Shown: positions 10,904 to 21,343 of the stretch, one piece after another | Layout of the letters: the number at the start of each line of letters is the position of its first letter | Numbering within the stretch: position 1 is the stretch's first letter | From: Lineus longissimus | Lineage: Eukaryota; Nemertea; Pilidiophora; Heteronemertea; Lineidae | Assembly (NCBI RefSeq): GCF_910592395.1 | Contig: NC_088311.1 | Location: 14,388,501 to 14,452,500, forward strand | Direction: 5' to 3' | Length of the DNA: 64,000 bases | The notes under the pieces: generated by a model | Told to the model about the DNA's origin: nothing | Database searches by the model: none | Seen by the model: the letters and a program-made list of their open reading frames with translations, nothing else | Program-made: the position numbers and the translations under genes

Positions 10904-12161
10904 ATGGCTACTGGAAAAGTGTTAAACCCTCAAAGAAGCAATCGCGTTCCACTAGGTTTGAAAGCTGAACTCATCATCACGTTATAACTCACAACCCATC
11001 GTCGGCACAACCAAAGGAAACTCTGTATGTGAGGATTCCAAAGTCAAATAATAATACCTTCTTCGTACCTGGTAGTGTTTATCTGTCGGCGGATGTTATT
11101 ATCTCAGGAAACAGCAAAAATTCTGTAGTAAATAATTTGGGGAGAAATCTTATTTCAAAACTGACTGTTAAGTGGGAGACCGAAAACCTTCTCGAAATCG
11201 ATAACTATAATTTGTATGCCACCTACAAAGACATGTGGCTGTCCGATGAGGAGAGAGAAAATCGAGTATTTCAGGGAATCCAAAGCAGTAACCTCAGACA
11301 ACTTAGATCCGGGGCGGCTTTGGTTGATATCGCCGGGGAAACCAGCAATGAGAAGACTTTGAAAGACGTTTTTTACAATAAGTACAAAATCCCAATTGAC
11401 TTTGACTTGCTATCAACCCATGCTTCGTTTTACAAATTTCCCATTCAGGAAGACGTTAGCTTTGGCATGACCTTGGCACCAGAAGAGGATGTAATTTTCA
11501 CAACCACAACTGCGAATATGAATTATCAATTGAAAAATATATGTATGGAATATGACACTGTTACAGATGAACGAGTTGCGGGGAAATTACAAAGTAATTA
11601 TAATAATGATAATAATTATAACTCTGGATTTTTGGTATTTTACGATTGGATAGATCATTTTAAGATAATAAACGTGGAGACAAATGAAACAATAATTAAT
11701 GAAAATATAAATTTTCCAAAAAGATCCATCAAAGGAATTTTGTTACTATTTGTAACCTCACATAACGACGGCGAAAGAGATAGTGAAAAATTCGAAAACC
11801 CGGGAATTTCAAATTTGAAAGTTACGATCGAGGGAGTGACTTATAAAATATACCCCGAAGGAATGAAATTGTTTGATCAATGGGACGAAGCGAAAAAACA
11901 TTTCATGTCCGAAGATATTAAGAAAACACACGACTGTAATTTAACTCTTGAAAAGTAATACGGTGATGAGAACTATTTTGGGTTGTGGCTTGATCTGAGG
12001 ACCACGGAGGACAATAATCTGCTTTGCAAAACACAAAAGATGGAATTCAGTTGGTTATCACAAAAGATGGGACTAAAGGCCCGTACAAAAAGCTCATATT
12101 TATTGTTTCAGACGCAGAGTTAAATGTTCAAAATTCTCAAATCGTGAGTGTAATGAATTAG
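10904..12161 (+). pseudogene. double-jelly-roll major capsid protein, broken (Polinton A)
   Basis: The start at 10904 (MATGKVLN) lies in TAAATGG directly after the preceding stop. Homology to the intact capsid gene at 29678-30934 covers the whole length. A small deletion near 10970 shifts the frame, a long clean stretch follows from 11029 to 11958, a TAA stop interrupts at 11956-11958, and shifted remnants run to a stop at 12159-12161. The segment IPIDFDLLSTHASFYKFPIQEDV matches the region that in Polinton capsids leads into the jelly-roll strands, here read in parts. Identification as capsid comes from gene order and this pattern. The lesions make it non-functional. Confidence 0.8.
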
Positions 12162-12308
12162 GTTAATTTTGTGGTTTATAAATTTATTTATTTATTTATT
12201 TATTTCGTACGAAGTACAATAGACAGTGAGTTAATAGGGTGCATGTACATGTATATTTGTGCAATTACAGGCGTTATAATAAGAACATAGTTATTACATA
12301 CAGTTTAA

Positions 12309-15290
12309 TCAAGTCTCATCTGTACACACTACATTTAGCATCTGCTCCATCTCTGTTTTACTTAGAATAGAATAATCCCAGCGGTCGCGCATTCTCAATA
12401 GGTCCCTAATTACTGGTCCGTTAGGCTCCGTTTCCTCAAATGTCTCCTTCTTTACTGGTAGGTTGTCTATAGTACACTGGAACAAGTCGCATATTTTCAG
12501 CAGATTTCGTGATGCACTCGTTCCGCCCAGAAGAGTCAATTCGACACTTATTGAAACTCTCTTGCTTTCACTGTTCATACAGCTTTTAAAGAATCTCGGA
12601 AATCTCTTAAAAACCTGGATATCGGACTGTTCATCTCTACACATAGACGGCAGCAGTATACAATGGGTTCTTCAGGGTAACCTGAATAACTTTCGAATGC
12701 AATTTCTCCAAGCAGTGTTGAATCTGCTGAATGATCGGTGAGAATAGTCCCATAGAGCGCTACCGTACAATGTCATAACATATGATTTAAACAGCCTGTA
12801 CTTTACTTCGAAATCACAGAAACCGAATAATGATAACAGACAGTTTGTTCGTTTGTACATTTCCGCGATGACATCGTTAATGACGTTATCCTTAACGTCA
12901 ACGCCAACCATGTGTCCTAGGTGTTTTGTGTGGTCTTGGGCAATAATTCTGCCGTTCCATATAATGAATATCTCCTCGTTTGGCTTCTTTATACCGTAGA
13001 AAAGCAAAATGCTCTTTGTGGGATTAAACGTGACATGATACTCCACTGAGAAAGTATCGCATATCTTCAACATTTCCATCAACCCGCTTTTCATTGGAGA
13101 TAGAATGACAATGTCATCGGCGTAGCCAAAGGCCCCCATAAACACGTGACTAACATGACATCCCAGTTTGGAACATTCCAATCGTTGAAGGAGTACATCC
13201 ATATATATACAAAAAAGAATTGGGGATAAAACTCCCCCCTGTTTAATCCCGTTTTTAACACTAATTGGCCTGCTCAGTGCGGTTTTCCACTTTACCCGAC
13301 ACTGTTGAGTCGCGTAAAGTCTAGCAAGAAATCTGGCTATAAGTGGACAACTGACTTTCTTTTTGAGTAGATTAAAAAGTTTGATATATTGGACTCTATC
13401 GAACGCTTTACTAGCGTCTAGGAACATAGCGTACACATTGGACCCATTCTTTCTGAAATAGTCGATAGTTTGTTGCATGGTAAAGGTGCATTGCGTGGTA
13501 GAACCTTTGCTTTTAAAACCGAACTGTAAATCTGATGACTTAAACGTGCCGGGGCACTTCTTAATCACAATGTGGTCGAAAACTTTCCCAAGAATGTTAC
13601 TCAACGTTATACCCCTATAGTTTTCTGAGTCGCTCAAAGACTTTCTAGTGTTTTTAGAAATAGGAATGATAACTGAGTTTTTGAAAGCTTCAGGGACATA
13701 TGAGTGCGTTAGCATACCCGTGAGTAATGCAGCCAGAAGTTCATCTAAGTCTGTAGTGCCATGTATTAAATGATCCGAGAAGAGAATTTTATGCCCTTCA
13801 TGCTTTCCTTTGTTTAAAAGTTTAACCGCACCGCGGACTTCTGCCGGTGTGATCACGTGACTTTTGCAAGCACACTTATTCTGCATACAGCCATTGCCGA
13901 TGTCTCTGTCCAGTGAATTAATCAACTCATTCATTTCTGCCTGGTCGTACCCCACAGACGAATAAAGTTGTTCATATTTGTCAGCGAAACTCTCAGCTAT
14001 TGAATGTTCATCATTGGCATCGTCTACTTTGTTTGGAGTTGGTTTCTTGCCTCCCTTTACTTTGTTTACCATTTTCCAGAAATCTTTATCATCGTGTTGT
14101 AAATGGGCCTCGGCAATATGCATTTGTCTCTGCGCGACGTTCTGTTGTTTTAGTCCTTTTATAGCTAAGTGATATCTAGCTCGGGTTGTTCTCCTAATAT
14201 CAGCAACCACTCCGTTTCGCGGACTCCCGGCATCCTTCCACATGGAGTGCCAGAATATTGCACGTTCGCGCACATCTTTAACGTGATCGTTCCACCCTGG
14301 AATGCCTCTGTTTTGGGTGTCCTTAGGTCGACCTTGAACAGGTAAACATTCTAAACCTGCGTTAACGCATGCTTTAACAATAGAGTCGTGAACGTAGTCG
14401 ATTTCGGCTTTGTGGTCATTACACATGAAGTTCCGACAACCTGACATCCCGATAGGGAGGTCTATTTCGCCCAACTTATTATCTAGACATGTCTTATACG
14501 CTTGAATATCGGTAGCTGAAACCCTATTCCAGTTCACTACCGGTTCATTTCTCACTGCCGCACCATTGTCCTCATAATCAACGCTTAAATCTGTTGTCAG
14601 CATAATTGGGGAGTGATCTGACAGGTTGTCAACCTCGTGACGTACCTCGCATGTTAAAACGTTCGGAACCATATCCTCAGACACGAAAAAGTGATCAATT
14701 TTGGACCGGGCAAAGTTTGCCTTACTTTCAAACGTGTAATCTATATTTGGCCCGCTACTAGCCGAGCTAAGCGACTCGTTACCTATAAAATATTCCAGTA
14801 TTTGGGTATTTCTACTGAATATACGAAGTCTGTCCACATTAAAGTCACCACCGAGAATAATGCTGTTAAAGTTTTCGGTAGCGCATAGTGCGCTCACACT
14901 TTGTAATGTTTCTAGGAATTCATCAACTTTATCTTCGCCAGGCATGTACACATTGATTATCAGACATCTGTGATTGGCATGTTCAGCGATGACCGCACAT
15001 ATTCGCTTTGAATCCATTTTTACTGGAATTACCTGAGCCTTGATACTATTATTCCACAGTATAGCAGCGCCCCCATACGGTCTCCCAACGAGTAACTCCG
15101 TTTCGTTCATACCGGACACCCCATAACAACAACAGTTATCTAGTTCCCTCTCGTATCTATGAAGCCCGTCGCTGAACTGCCAATGCTCTTGTATCAAAAC
15201 AAAGTCACACTTGTCTAGTAATTTTTGGATATAGTTCATCCTACCGGCCCCAAGGCCTTGAGAGTTGTAGCTTGTAACTATCAAGTTCAT
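12309..15290 (-). pseudogene. LINE ORF2: endonuclease and reverse transcriptase, one premature stop
   Basis: The most likely start is the ATG at 15290 (MNLIVTSYNSQGLG), which opens an apurinic-type endonuclease. Visible motifs are QEHW, the GGDFNVD core, KIDHFFVS and LSDHSPI. The reverse transcriptase follows with LSDSENYRGITLSNILGK, FLDASKAFDRV, GIKQGGVLSPILF and the catalytic FGYADDIVIL. An in-frame TGA at about 12672 ends the long frame; the same frame continues past it for about 110 residues to 12309. The enzyme nicks target DNA and reverse transcribes the element's RNA. One nonsense change is the only lesion seen. No RNase H domain is visible. Confidence 0.88.
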
Positions 15291-15333
15291 AACAAACGCA
15301 CAGATCAAAAAGATATTGTTTTTACTGTTATTA

Positions 15334-16716
15334 CTACTTATCATCAACTGGTGGTTGAGTGTTCTTAGGCATCTCTGTTTTTCTGCCCTCCCTTGGAGGT
15401 GGAATATACTTCCGGACACCAACAGCCCGAGGCCACACGGAGTCAACGAACAACTTTGCAAGTTGGTCTTTCGGGACAGTTACTTTAAACGATTTATATT
15501 TAGCATCCTCATGAGAGAGGCAGTTCACATCAAGCGCATTGAAACCATTTTCCGTTAGAAATGTCTCTAGGTCCGCTTCGCTTGTGGCTCTATCGAGCCT
15601 GAAGACGAAGAGATCCCTACCAGGGTCTGGAGCCCCCTTGATTGAACACTTGTCAGATGAGTGTTGGCCGTACACTACACGTCTTCTTTGCTGCTTTTCT
15701 TTTTTCTCAGTTTTCTTATTTTTTACAGTAGTAAATCCTTGAGAATCAACGCTAGTGTTCGAATTCAAAGACGCGTTACTACCCCTTAATTTCGTCACCG
15801 TCGGGGGAGCTAACATGTTTGACCTGCCAGGGCCAGGGCCCCCGCCAGGACGCCTGCCCCTACCATGAGCACCTGATCCCCGTCCTAGGGGTGATGATGG
15901 AGGACAATATTTCGACTTATTTTTGAGGACATCCGAAAAAGAGTTAACTGTCTTTTCGACATTTTTTGAATTATCTGGTATTTTCCAATCCTCATCGTTC
16001 CACGCGTCAATTTTCACATTTGACCAGTCCCCCTTTGCCTCGTCATTCATTAGCTCTCTTAACTCGCTTGAGTTCTGCACTACATTGTTTTGCATGTCGC
16101 GAAGTTTGTCCTCCAGATCAGCAATGCGATCAACAATCGAAATGCTACAAGTTTCCTCAGGCTTCAATCTCGGTATTTTTCCGAGAGACAAAGCGGATAC
16201 GACAATGTCGGGCATTCTCCCTGCCCGGTCTAGTTTATGCAGAGCCGAGATTATATCATTCAAATTAGCCTCACCTTCCGATCGGCCTCCTGTCGTACGG
16301 CGAGCGATGTTCTTTCCCACCAGTTTTTCAGGAACATTATTCCACAAAGCGTTTTTTGCTGCGAGAATTTGCGCATCTAGGAAGAAGCCCATCACCACTG
16401 TCCTTATCTTCCCAACAGTGCCAGACTGCATCGAATATACGATATACGCCAACAACGGATCGCTTATCACATTCCTATGACCCTCCGTGTTGTCACCTCC
16501 ACTTGCGTCATCTGTCGTGTTTACGTTGCTAGTTAATCCGTCAGTGTCAACATTCGTACCCATTTCGACCTCGGCCGATTGGCTTTGTTCATTCTCAGCT
16601 AATCTCACTACTTTGAGGTCTGGACTGGTCGATCCTTCAGCCGGCGAACGCTGATCGCCTTTACATTTACTCCCTGCCTGCGTTTGAAATAAGTCCTCAA
16701 TTGTCGACATGCTCAC
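15334..16716 (-). CDS. LINE ORF1: RNA-binding protein
   Basis: A 460-residue frame ends 43 bp upstream of the ORF2 start. The N-terminal part is acidic and polar. A coiled coil (DRIADLEDKLRDMQ, about 195-225) is followed by a Gly/Pro/Arg-rich stretch (about 280-305) and a C-terminal fold (DLFVFRLDRATSEADLETFL, about 370-445) with the pattern of an RRM-like module seen in ORF1 proteins of CR1-related LINEs. It should coat the element's RNA. The reading frame is intact. Family assignment below superfamily level is uncertain. Confidence 0.75.
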   Translation of the reverse strand: MSMSTIEDLFQTQAGSKCKGDQRSPAEGSTSPDLKVVRLAENEQSQSAEVEMGTNVDTDGLTSNVNTTDDASGGDNTEGHRNVISDPLLAYIVYSMQSGTVGKIRTVVMGFFLDAQILAAKNALWNNVPEKLVGKNIARRTTGGRSEGEANLNDIISALHKLDRAGRMPDIVVSALSLGKIPRLKPEETCSISIVDRIADLEDKLRDMQNNVVQNSSELRELMNDEAKGDWSNVKIDAWNDEDWKIPDNSKNVEKTVNSFSDVLKNKSKYCPPSSPLGRGSGAHGRGRRPGGGPGPGRSNMLAPPTVTKLRGSNASLNSNTSVDSQGFTTVKNKKTEKKEKQQRRRVVYGQHSSDKCSIKGAPDPGRDLFVFRLDRATSEADLETFLTENGFNALDVNCLSHEDAKYKSFKVTVPKDQLAKLFVDSVWPRAVGVRKYIPPPREGRKTEMPKNTQPPVDDK

Positions 16717-17051
16717 TATCCTTTCCGCCCAAGCGTGACGAACTTGGGATTATGTCCCGTACTACTGCGTTCGATCGAAATACACGTACTGGTATACTTG
16801 TGTGTACATATGTACATGCATAGTTCTTGTGGCCGTTTTCAAGAAAAAAAACGGCCAGCTTTCGGCGACGTTTTACAGGATTGGAACCTGATTCTCACGT
16901 CTCTCACCACAGTCTATATTATCTATATGCTGTAACACTCACTTTCTTGATATCGATCAAAGTTCATGCATCTGCATTCCACTTTTTTTCCATCAAAAAC
17001 ACTCGAGCTGAATAAATTCGACCGGCGCCGCCATTCGTCATGTCATAAGCG
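16717..17051. other. LINE 5' region and junction with Polinton A
   Basis: Probable 5' untranslated region of the LINE. It contains a small hairpin TGGCCGTTTT...AAACGGCCA near 16829-16857. I see no gene. The exact LINE/Polinton junction cannot be placed. Confidence 0.45.
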
Positions 17052-17288
17052 ATGGAGACAATTGACAAGAAAGATATTGTGAACACGCTTTATAGAAGTT
17101 TTGTTTTATCTTGAATTACGTTAGGTTACAGCATGGTGATGAGAAGATTTTTAAAAATTAAAATTGGAGATCCCAGCCAGGCCGATATCAATGAGTTTCT
17201 AAAACTTGGTCTGGTAGTTACTCTTGGTAATTTATCTGCGGAATATCTATACGATAATGGTCTCATACCGCGGAACCCAATGAAATAA
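17052..17288 (+). pseudogene. 78-aa small membrane protein (Polinton A), one stop
   Basis: The frame matches the genes at 31014-31250 and 55949-56248. It starts METIDKKDIVNTLY, contains GDPSQADINEFLKLG and ends PRNPMK. An in-frame TGA lies in the hydrophobic segment. The family is short, with one membrane-like helix (LLASTTIGYSMLLKRF in B), always just downstream of the capsid gene. Function unknown; a capsid-associated minor protein is possible. Confidence 0.75.
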
Positions 17289-17360
17289 TCTCTTTGATAA
17301 ATGACATTATCTACTGCGACGTATTCTTTGAGCTTCGCTAGTTCCAGAGGGAGCTGATCA

Positions 17361-17731
17361 TTGTTTATTTACAAACCGTTAAATGCCATTATTTCTGGCT
17401 GCATAAATTGTGGAAAAACTCACTTCATCTAAGATTTGTTGGAGACTTACTACAAAAGGAAATTTTGAAAACATCATTCTGTTTTGCCAAACCTTTGAAC
17501 ACAATGAAACATATAACCGAGATTGAATTTTCAAAGATAAAAATCTCATTATTATTGATCCCAATATTGTTAAGAATAATCTGAATAACTCATTACTGGC
17601 TGCCATGGAAGTTTACAAAGGTTCAAACACACTTTTCATTATTGATGACTGCGCCAATTTGCATGACAGTAAGAGAAAATCAAGCGAACTTTGTAACTTG
17701 GCATTTTCAGGAAGGCATTACGGAATCAGTG
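17361..17731 (+). pseudogene. FtsK/HerA-type packaging ATPase fragment (Polinton A)
   Basis: Broken frames show a Walker A motif (SGCINCGKTHF, about 17395), an ENIILFCQTF segment, a Walker B motif (NTLFIIDDCANL, about 17625) and SSELCNLAFSGRHYG, matching the ATPase at 39269-39889. At least two stops and a shift interrupt it. Homology stops abruptly at about 17731, which is probably the end of the preserved Polinton A sequence. It would have pumped genome DNA into capsids. Confidence 0.8.
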
Positions 17732-17940
17732 GAGTCGGCTGTAGCCATGTAGGTTGTGCATATGCATAGGGCCTTGCACGCAGGCAGGCATGGTCTAGTA
17801 GTCTTGTGTGATGTGTCATATGACTTCGTTCAATGGTTATGACATTTCCACTTGGCACTCAACTAGATGTTCTTGTTAGACAGTTTGCAAAGCAAACCAT
17901 GCTCAACCGCATTGTATTGATAATACACCATGACTTTTTA

Positions 17941-20815
17941 AGGTGCCGAAGATTGAAGAAAGATGCAGTGCCTACCATACCTTCTAAGAACCTTCCCATG
18001 AAGCGTGTATCATCAGAGATGGAGTTCAACTCGAACTCGATCTCTGATGATATAGGTTCATCAGACCCATTCTCGAACTTCGAGAATGGGTCTGATGAAC
18101 CTAGGCCTAGCACAAGCAGTGGTGCTGTTGGTGGAAGATCAGCTTACAAGAAAAGAAAGAGGAAGAGGGTAAGGTTTATGTTCATGTCCTGAAAACATTG
18201 TATTTTGTTGTATGGCCTGCCATGTCTTTCCTCAATTTTAGATAGACATACTTCCTTACACTGCAGTAATGTTTTTTTCTTTCAGTTATTATTGCAGGTA
18301 CTAGATGACAGCAAGCCCGCAGCAACTGATGAGCAGCAAGATTCGCCAAATGAGCCTAACCCAGATCTGGATGTATCAAGTTCTTTACCTGAAGCTGAAG
18401 TCGAGTCACCTCTAATGGTCACACCAATATCTCTGCCACGACTAGAGGCATTTACTCCAGTCATTCCGAGATCAGAGCCAAGATCAAGAGGTAATTGATT
18501 AGACGCCATGACCATACTTTCAAGCGATCATAATACCACCCCTCCACACTACAATTTCTAAACTTCATTTAAATGCCAAGAATATACATGTGTATTATGT
18601 ATACTGGTAGTGGTACATTGGACAGACATCTTTTCGTATTCTTTTTAGGACGCCCTAAAAAGCAGACAACTGTAAGATCGAAAGCAACTGAGTGCAACAT
18701 TGCTGGACTGCCTCCATTGACTCTGTTGCCTTCCAAAGATGCCCAAGTACCAGATGTACCAGATGAAAGTGTAAACATCCAGGGGAACTTGCCGTCTCCA
18801 GCCAAGTTGATTCCATATACCATGCCAGCGGATGTATCTTGGGGAGTGGAGAAGTCTGAAAGTGGGGAGAGCTTCTTTGATGATCCCATTGATGTTGATT
18901 GGGAACCAGAAGAGGAGAAGATTCAAGATTTGTGAGTATTGTTCATTCTTAACCCTTTAGATCCTGGACATTTTTTTTGTGGTTCCTCGTATTTCCCTGG
19001 AGCATTTCAGCAATTTTCACCGAAAAAAGACCCACAAGAGTCCCCCAGTACCAGCCAGCTACTAAACGTGATCATTATTTCATCAATAGACCCCTAACAG
19101 GCCGAAAACCTGCTCAAGTAAAAATGGCGATGGTGTCGCTTGAAATGTGGTACATACTGGCGGCCGGTTAAGCCTGCACCACACGGTGAAAATTTGCGTG
19201 ATGCAAGTGACACGCGTGCATGTTGCGACAGGCAAATTCTCACTGTGTGGGGTCGTTTTTTGCTGCGTATCTTCCCTCGCGAGTCGAGACGCAGCCGATC
19301 TAGCATGTTTGATATTTTCTCGACACGCGAGGAAGTTAATCACCGTGTGGGGGCTACCTGCAGCAATGTTGCGCGAGTTCGACGAATCACAACAAGCAGA
19401 TCGGTCACATGATTTATAGGTCAGTCACATGATACCAAAATGGCAGCGCCCGGGAACTGTCAAATCCTATGAGAAGTATTATTGACCAAGAAGACCAAAT
19501 TGCCCTTATTCTCCTGGGTTACAGCAAGTCTCTGGCCAAGATCGATACTGCGTCGCATTACTGTATCCTGCCTTTGTATCTGCGGCCCCACCATCTCGAG
19601 CAATTCCTGAAATTCCTCGACCCGCACTCTGTGGAACTGGCGATACTTCATGGGGTCCTCCTCCCGCAATTCAGCAATTAGATTTGCATAGGCCCACTTA
19701 ACCTCTCCTCTCTGAATCCATGGCCTTGTCCAAAGACTACGGTCCACGCGGCGCCGCCTCCGCCGCCGCCTCCGACGGAGTAACAGCAGGAGAATAAGGG
19801 CAATGTGGTCTTCTTGGTCCATAATACTTCTCATAGGAGAGACAAGACCACAATTTATTTTTTAAGCCTTTTAGCAGTTAAATTGTCAATGTTTGACCGC
19901 GACGCATCAAAGAACGCGTCAAGTAGTGAAACTGAAATTCGGATATGATATACGGGTTAGTCTTGCGAGTAACTGGTGCGATGGAAATTGGTGATTGACC
20001 ACGAAAATTTTTTTATAATCGACAAATTAGACAGACTTTGATATTTCCACTGTTTTCAGCCAACTGGCAGAAAAAACTCAAAACACGACCCCTATTACCC
20101 AATTAGCAAAATTCGAAATTAATTTTTTCATCAAATAATTTCTTTATATCTGTAGACTTGCCACAGCAAATATTTTTTCAATACCTCTCCAAATATGTAC
20201 TTGAGAGTAAAAAACATGCACTCGTCTAATTGATAGGCCTCGACCCTCCAACCTATGAATATTCATTAGTGGTCTTGTCTCAGGATTTGACAGTTCCCGG
20301 GCGCTGCCATTTTGGTATCATGTGACTGACCTATAAATCATGTGACCGATCTGCTTGTTGTGATTCGTCGAACTCGCGCAACATTGCTGCAGGTAGCCCC
20401 CACACGGTGATTAACTTCCTCGCGTGTCGAGAAAATATCAAACATGCTAGATCGGCTGCGTCTCGACACGCGAGGAAGATACGCAGCAAAAAACGACCCC
20501 ACACAGTGAGAATTTGCCTGTTGCAACGTGCACGCGTGTCACTTGCATCACGCAAATTTCACCGTGTGGTGCGGGCTTTAGGGATATATCGACGAAGTAC
20601 TCCGGACGGATAGGATCTAAAGGGTTAATGACAGTTGTGATAAAAATTATAATAATGGTGTAGGATAATAGTTTTCAGAATAGAACAGTGGTGTCAAACA
20701 AATTCTTTCACATATTACACGGCACACATGGCTGCATAAATAACACGAAGTGAATGTTTGTATATTTCAGGACAATAGATGATGATGGTGGAGGGGAAGA
20801 AGCCAAGGGCAAAAA
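17941..20815 (+). CDS. 5' exons of a transposase-derived gene (THAP-like C-terminal motif, acidic linker)
   Basis: Four exon-like segments have consensus splice sites: about 17941-18168 (donor GTAAGG), 18298-18490 (after TTATTGCAG), 18649-18931 (after TTTTTAG, donor GTGAGT) and 20771-20815 (after TTTCAG, donor GTATG). The first contains RRLKKDAVPTIPSK, resembling the AVPTIF end of THAP zinc fingers. The rest is Ser/Pro/acidic linker, with WGVEKSESGESFFDDPIDVDWEPEEE. The phases of exons 3 and 4 fit. The N-terminal exons are missing, perhaps lost at the Polinton A junction. A Harbinger element sits in the third intron. The 3' exons at 25119-28409 probably belong to the same gene. Confidence 0.5.
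18010..18102. repeat. two adjacent palindromes inside a coding exon
   Basis: 18054-18102 is a 49-base palindrome with two 24-base arms around one central base (arms start AGGTTCATCAGACCCATTCT). Just upstream, TCATCAGAGAT at 18010-18020 pairs with ATCTCTGATGA at 18040-18050. Both are in the exon that encodes an acidic Ser/Asp/Glu segment, so the opposite strand is open too. Confidence 0.85.
19466..19838. repeat. nested inverted repeat in the Harbinger element
   Basis: About 49 bp at 19466-19514 (TATGAGAAGTATTATTGACC) recurs inverted at 19788-19838 with two or three differences. It encloses the transposase fragment. Confidence 0.75.
19520..19834 (-). pseudogene. Harbinger transposase N-terminal fragment
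   Basis: The minus-strand frame reads an Arg-rich run, SLWTRPWIQRGEVKWAYANL, ELREEDPMKYRQFHRV, EEFQELLEMVGPQI, DTVMRRSI and RLAVT. This is the conserved N-terminal region of HARBI1-like transposases. The DDE catalytic part is missing. The poly-Arg tract is coded by a GC-rich repeat. The fragment cannot be active. Confidence 0.75.
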
Positions 20816-21343
20816 GTATGTTAGTGCTGCGGCCAAGGGCTGAAAAAAAGCGACCTAGCGGTAGAACAAAGCGGGACCGGTCCTAAATGAAAGCTATGGA
20901 TGTCTACTAATAGAAAAAATAGGTTGTATAAATCTTAAAGGTGTACAACTATGTGAATTAACCCCTTGTTTGCCACAACAGTTGAAAATTTAGAAAAATT
21001 TAGAAAAATCAAATAATGCCATGAACACTTGTCGTGTGACTGAATAAAGTGGAATAGAACAATAATTGTGATGTTTATCAATGAAGGACATGGCTTGGAC
21101 CCATTTTTAGGGGTTTATTGGATTGACCAGTGCTTTAATATCAAATTTTAACCTTTTTTTTGCCAATTTAGGCCGCTAAAAAAAATATCTTCAGAAAATT
21201 CATACAAAAAAATAAAATTGAAAATATGTTTAGAGAATAATGTTCTTCCGAATACTTGGGACATATCAACAGATTCCAGAAATATCACCAGGGACATCCC
21301 AAGTGGTCTTAAAGAGGCTTAGCGGCCCTTTAATTGTGAATAG
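20816..21343. other. intron sequence
   Basis: AT-rich DNA between a short exon and the next inserted transposon. It contains a short duplication of TTAGAAAAA near 20990-21005. No gene seen. Confidence 0.5.

Larger units (their letters stand above)
12178..17040 (-). mobile_element. non-LTR retrotransposon (CR1/jockey-like), nearly full length
   Basis: The element lies on the minus strand. Its 3' end is a run of ATTT repeats at about 12178-12207, typical of microsatellite-tailed LINEs. Two ORFs follow, ORF2 (15290 to 12309) and ORF1 (16716 to 15334). The insertion separates the capsid gene from the 78-aa gene of Polinton A. The 5' boundary is only approximate, set by the start of the next Polinton gene at 17052. 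No target duplication was recognised. The near-intact ORFs indicate a much younger age than the host Polinton. Confidence 0.8.
1419..17731. mobile_element. Polinton A, decayed Polinton/Maverick (adintovirus-like) element
   Basis: This stretch holds broken homologues of most genes found in Polinton B: polymerase B (minus), a small plus-strand gene, penton-like protein (minus), a coiled-coil/membrane protein remnant, tail-anchored protein, acidic protein, amphipathic membrane protein, major capsid, 78-aa protein and packaging ATPase. Almost every gene carries stops, frameshifts or deletions, so the copy is old. No terminal inverted repeats were recognised and the boundaries given are those of the outermost recognisable genes. 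The gene order from the tail-anchored protein to the 78-aa protein matches Polinton C, not Polinton B. Later insertions are a 1.6-kb DNA transposon and a LINE. Confidence 0.85.
19168..20580. mobile_element. PIF/Harbinger-type element with long inverted repeats
   Basis: The element runs 19171-20577 and is flanked by the 3-bp duplication TTA (19168-19170, 20578-20580), which fits Harbinger. Inverted repeats of about 297 bp lie at 19171-19468 and 20282-20577, beginning AGCC(T/C)GCACCACACGGTGA. Inside is a fragment of a Harbinger-type transposase and a nested pair of inverted repeats (19466-19514 and 19788-19838). It is non-autonomous and sits in an intron. Confidence 0.85.

Noticed and set aside
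15923-16480. 185-codon plus-strand frame
   Set aside because: It is antisense to LINE ORF1, which has a clear domain pattern and context.
17859-18113. 84-codon minus-strand frame with the same acidic motif as the plus strand
   Set aside because: It results from the coding palindrome; splice sites support the plus strand.
19083-20613. Six or more overlapping frames of 60-90 codons on both strands
   Set aside because: They are mirror copies within the Harbinger inverted repeats and have no protein pattern.
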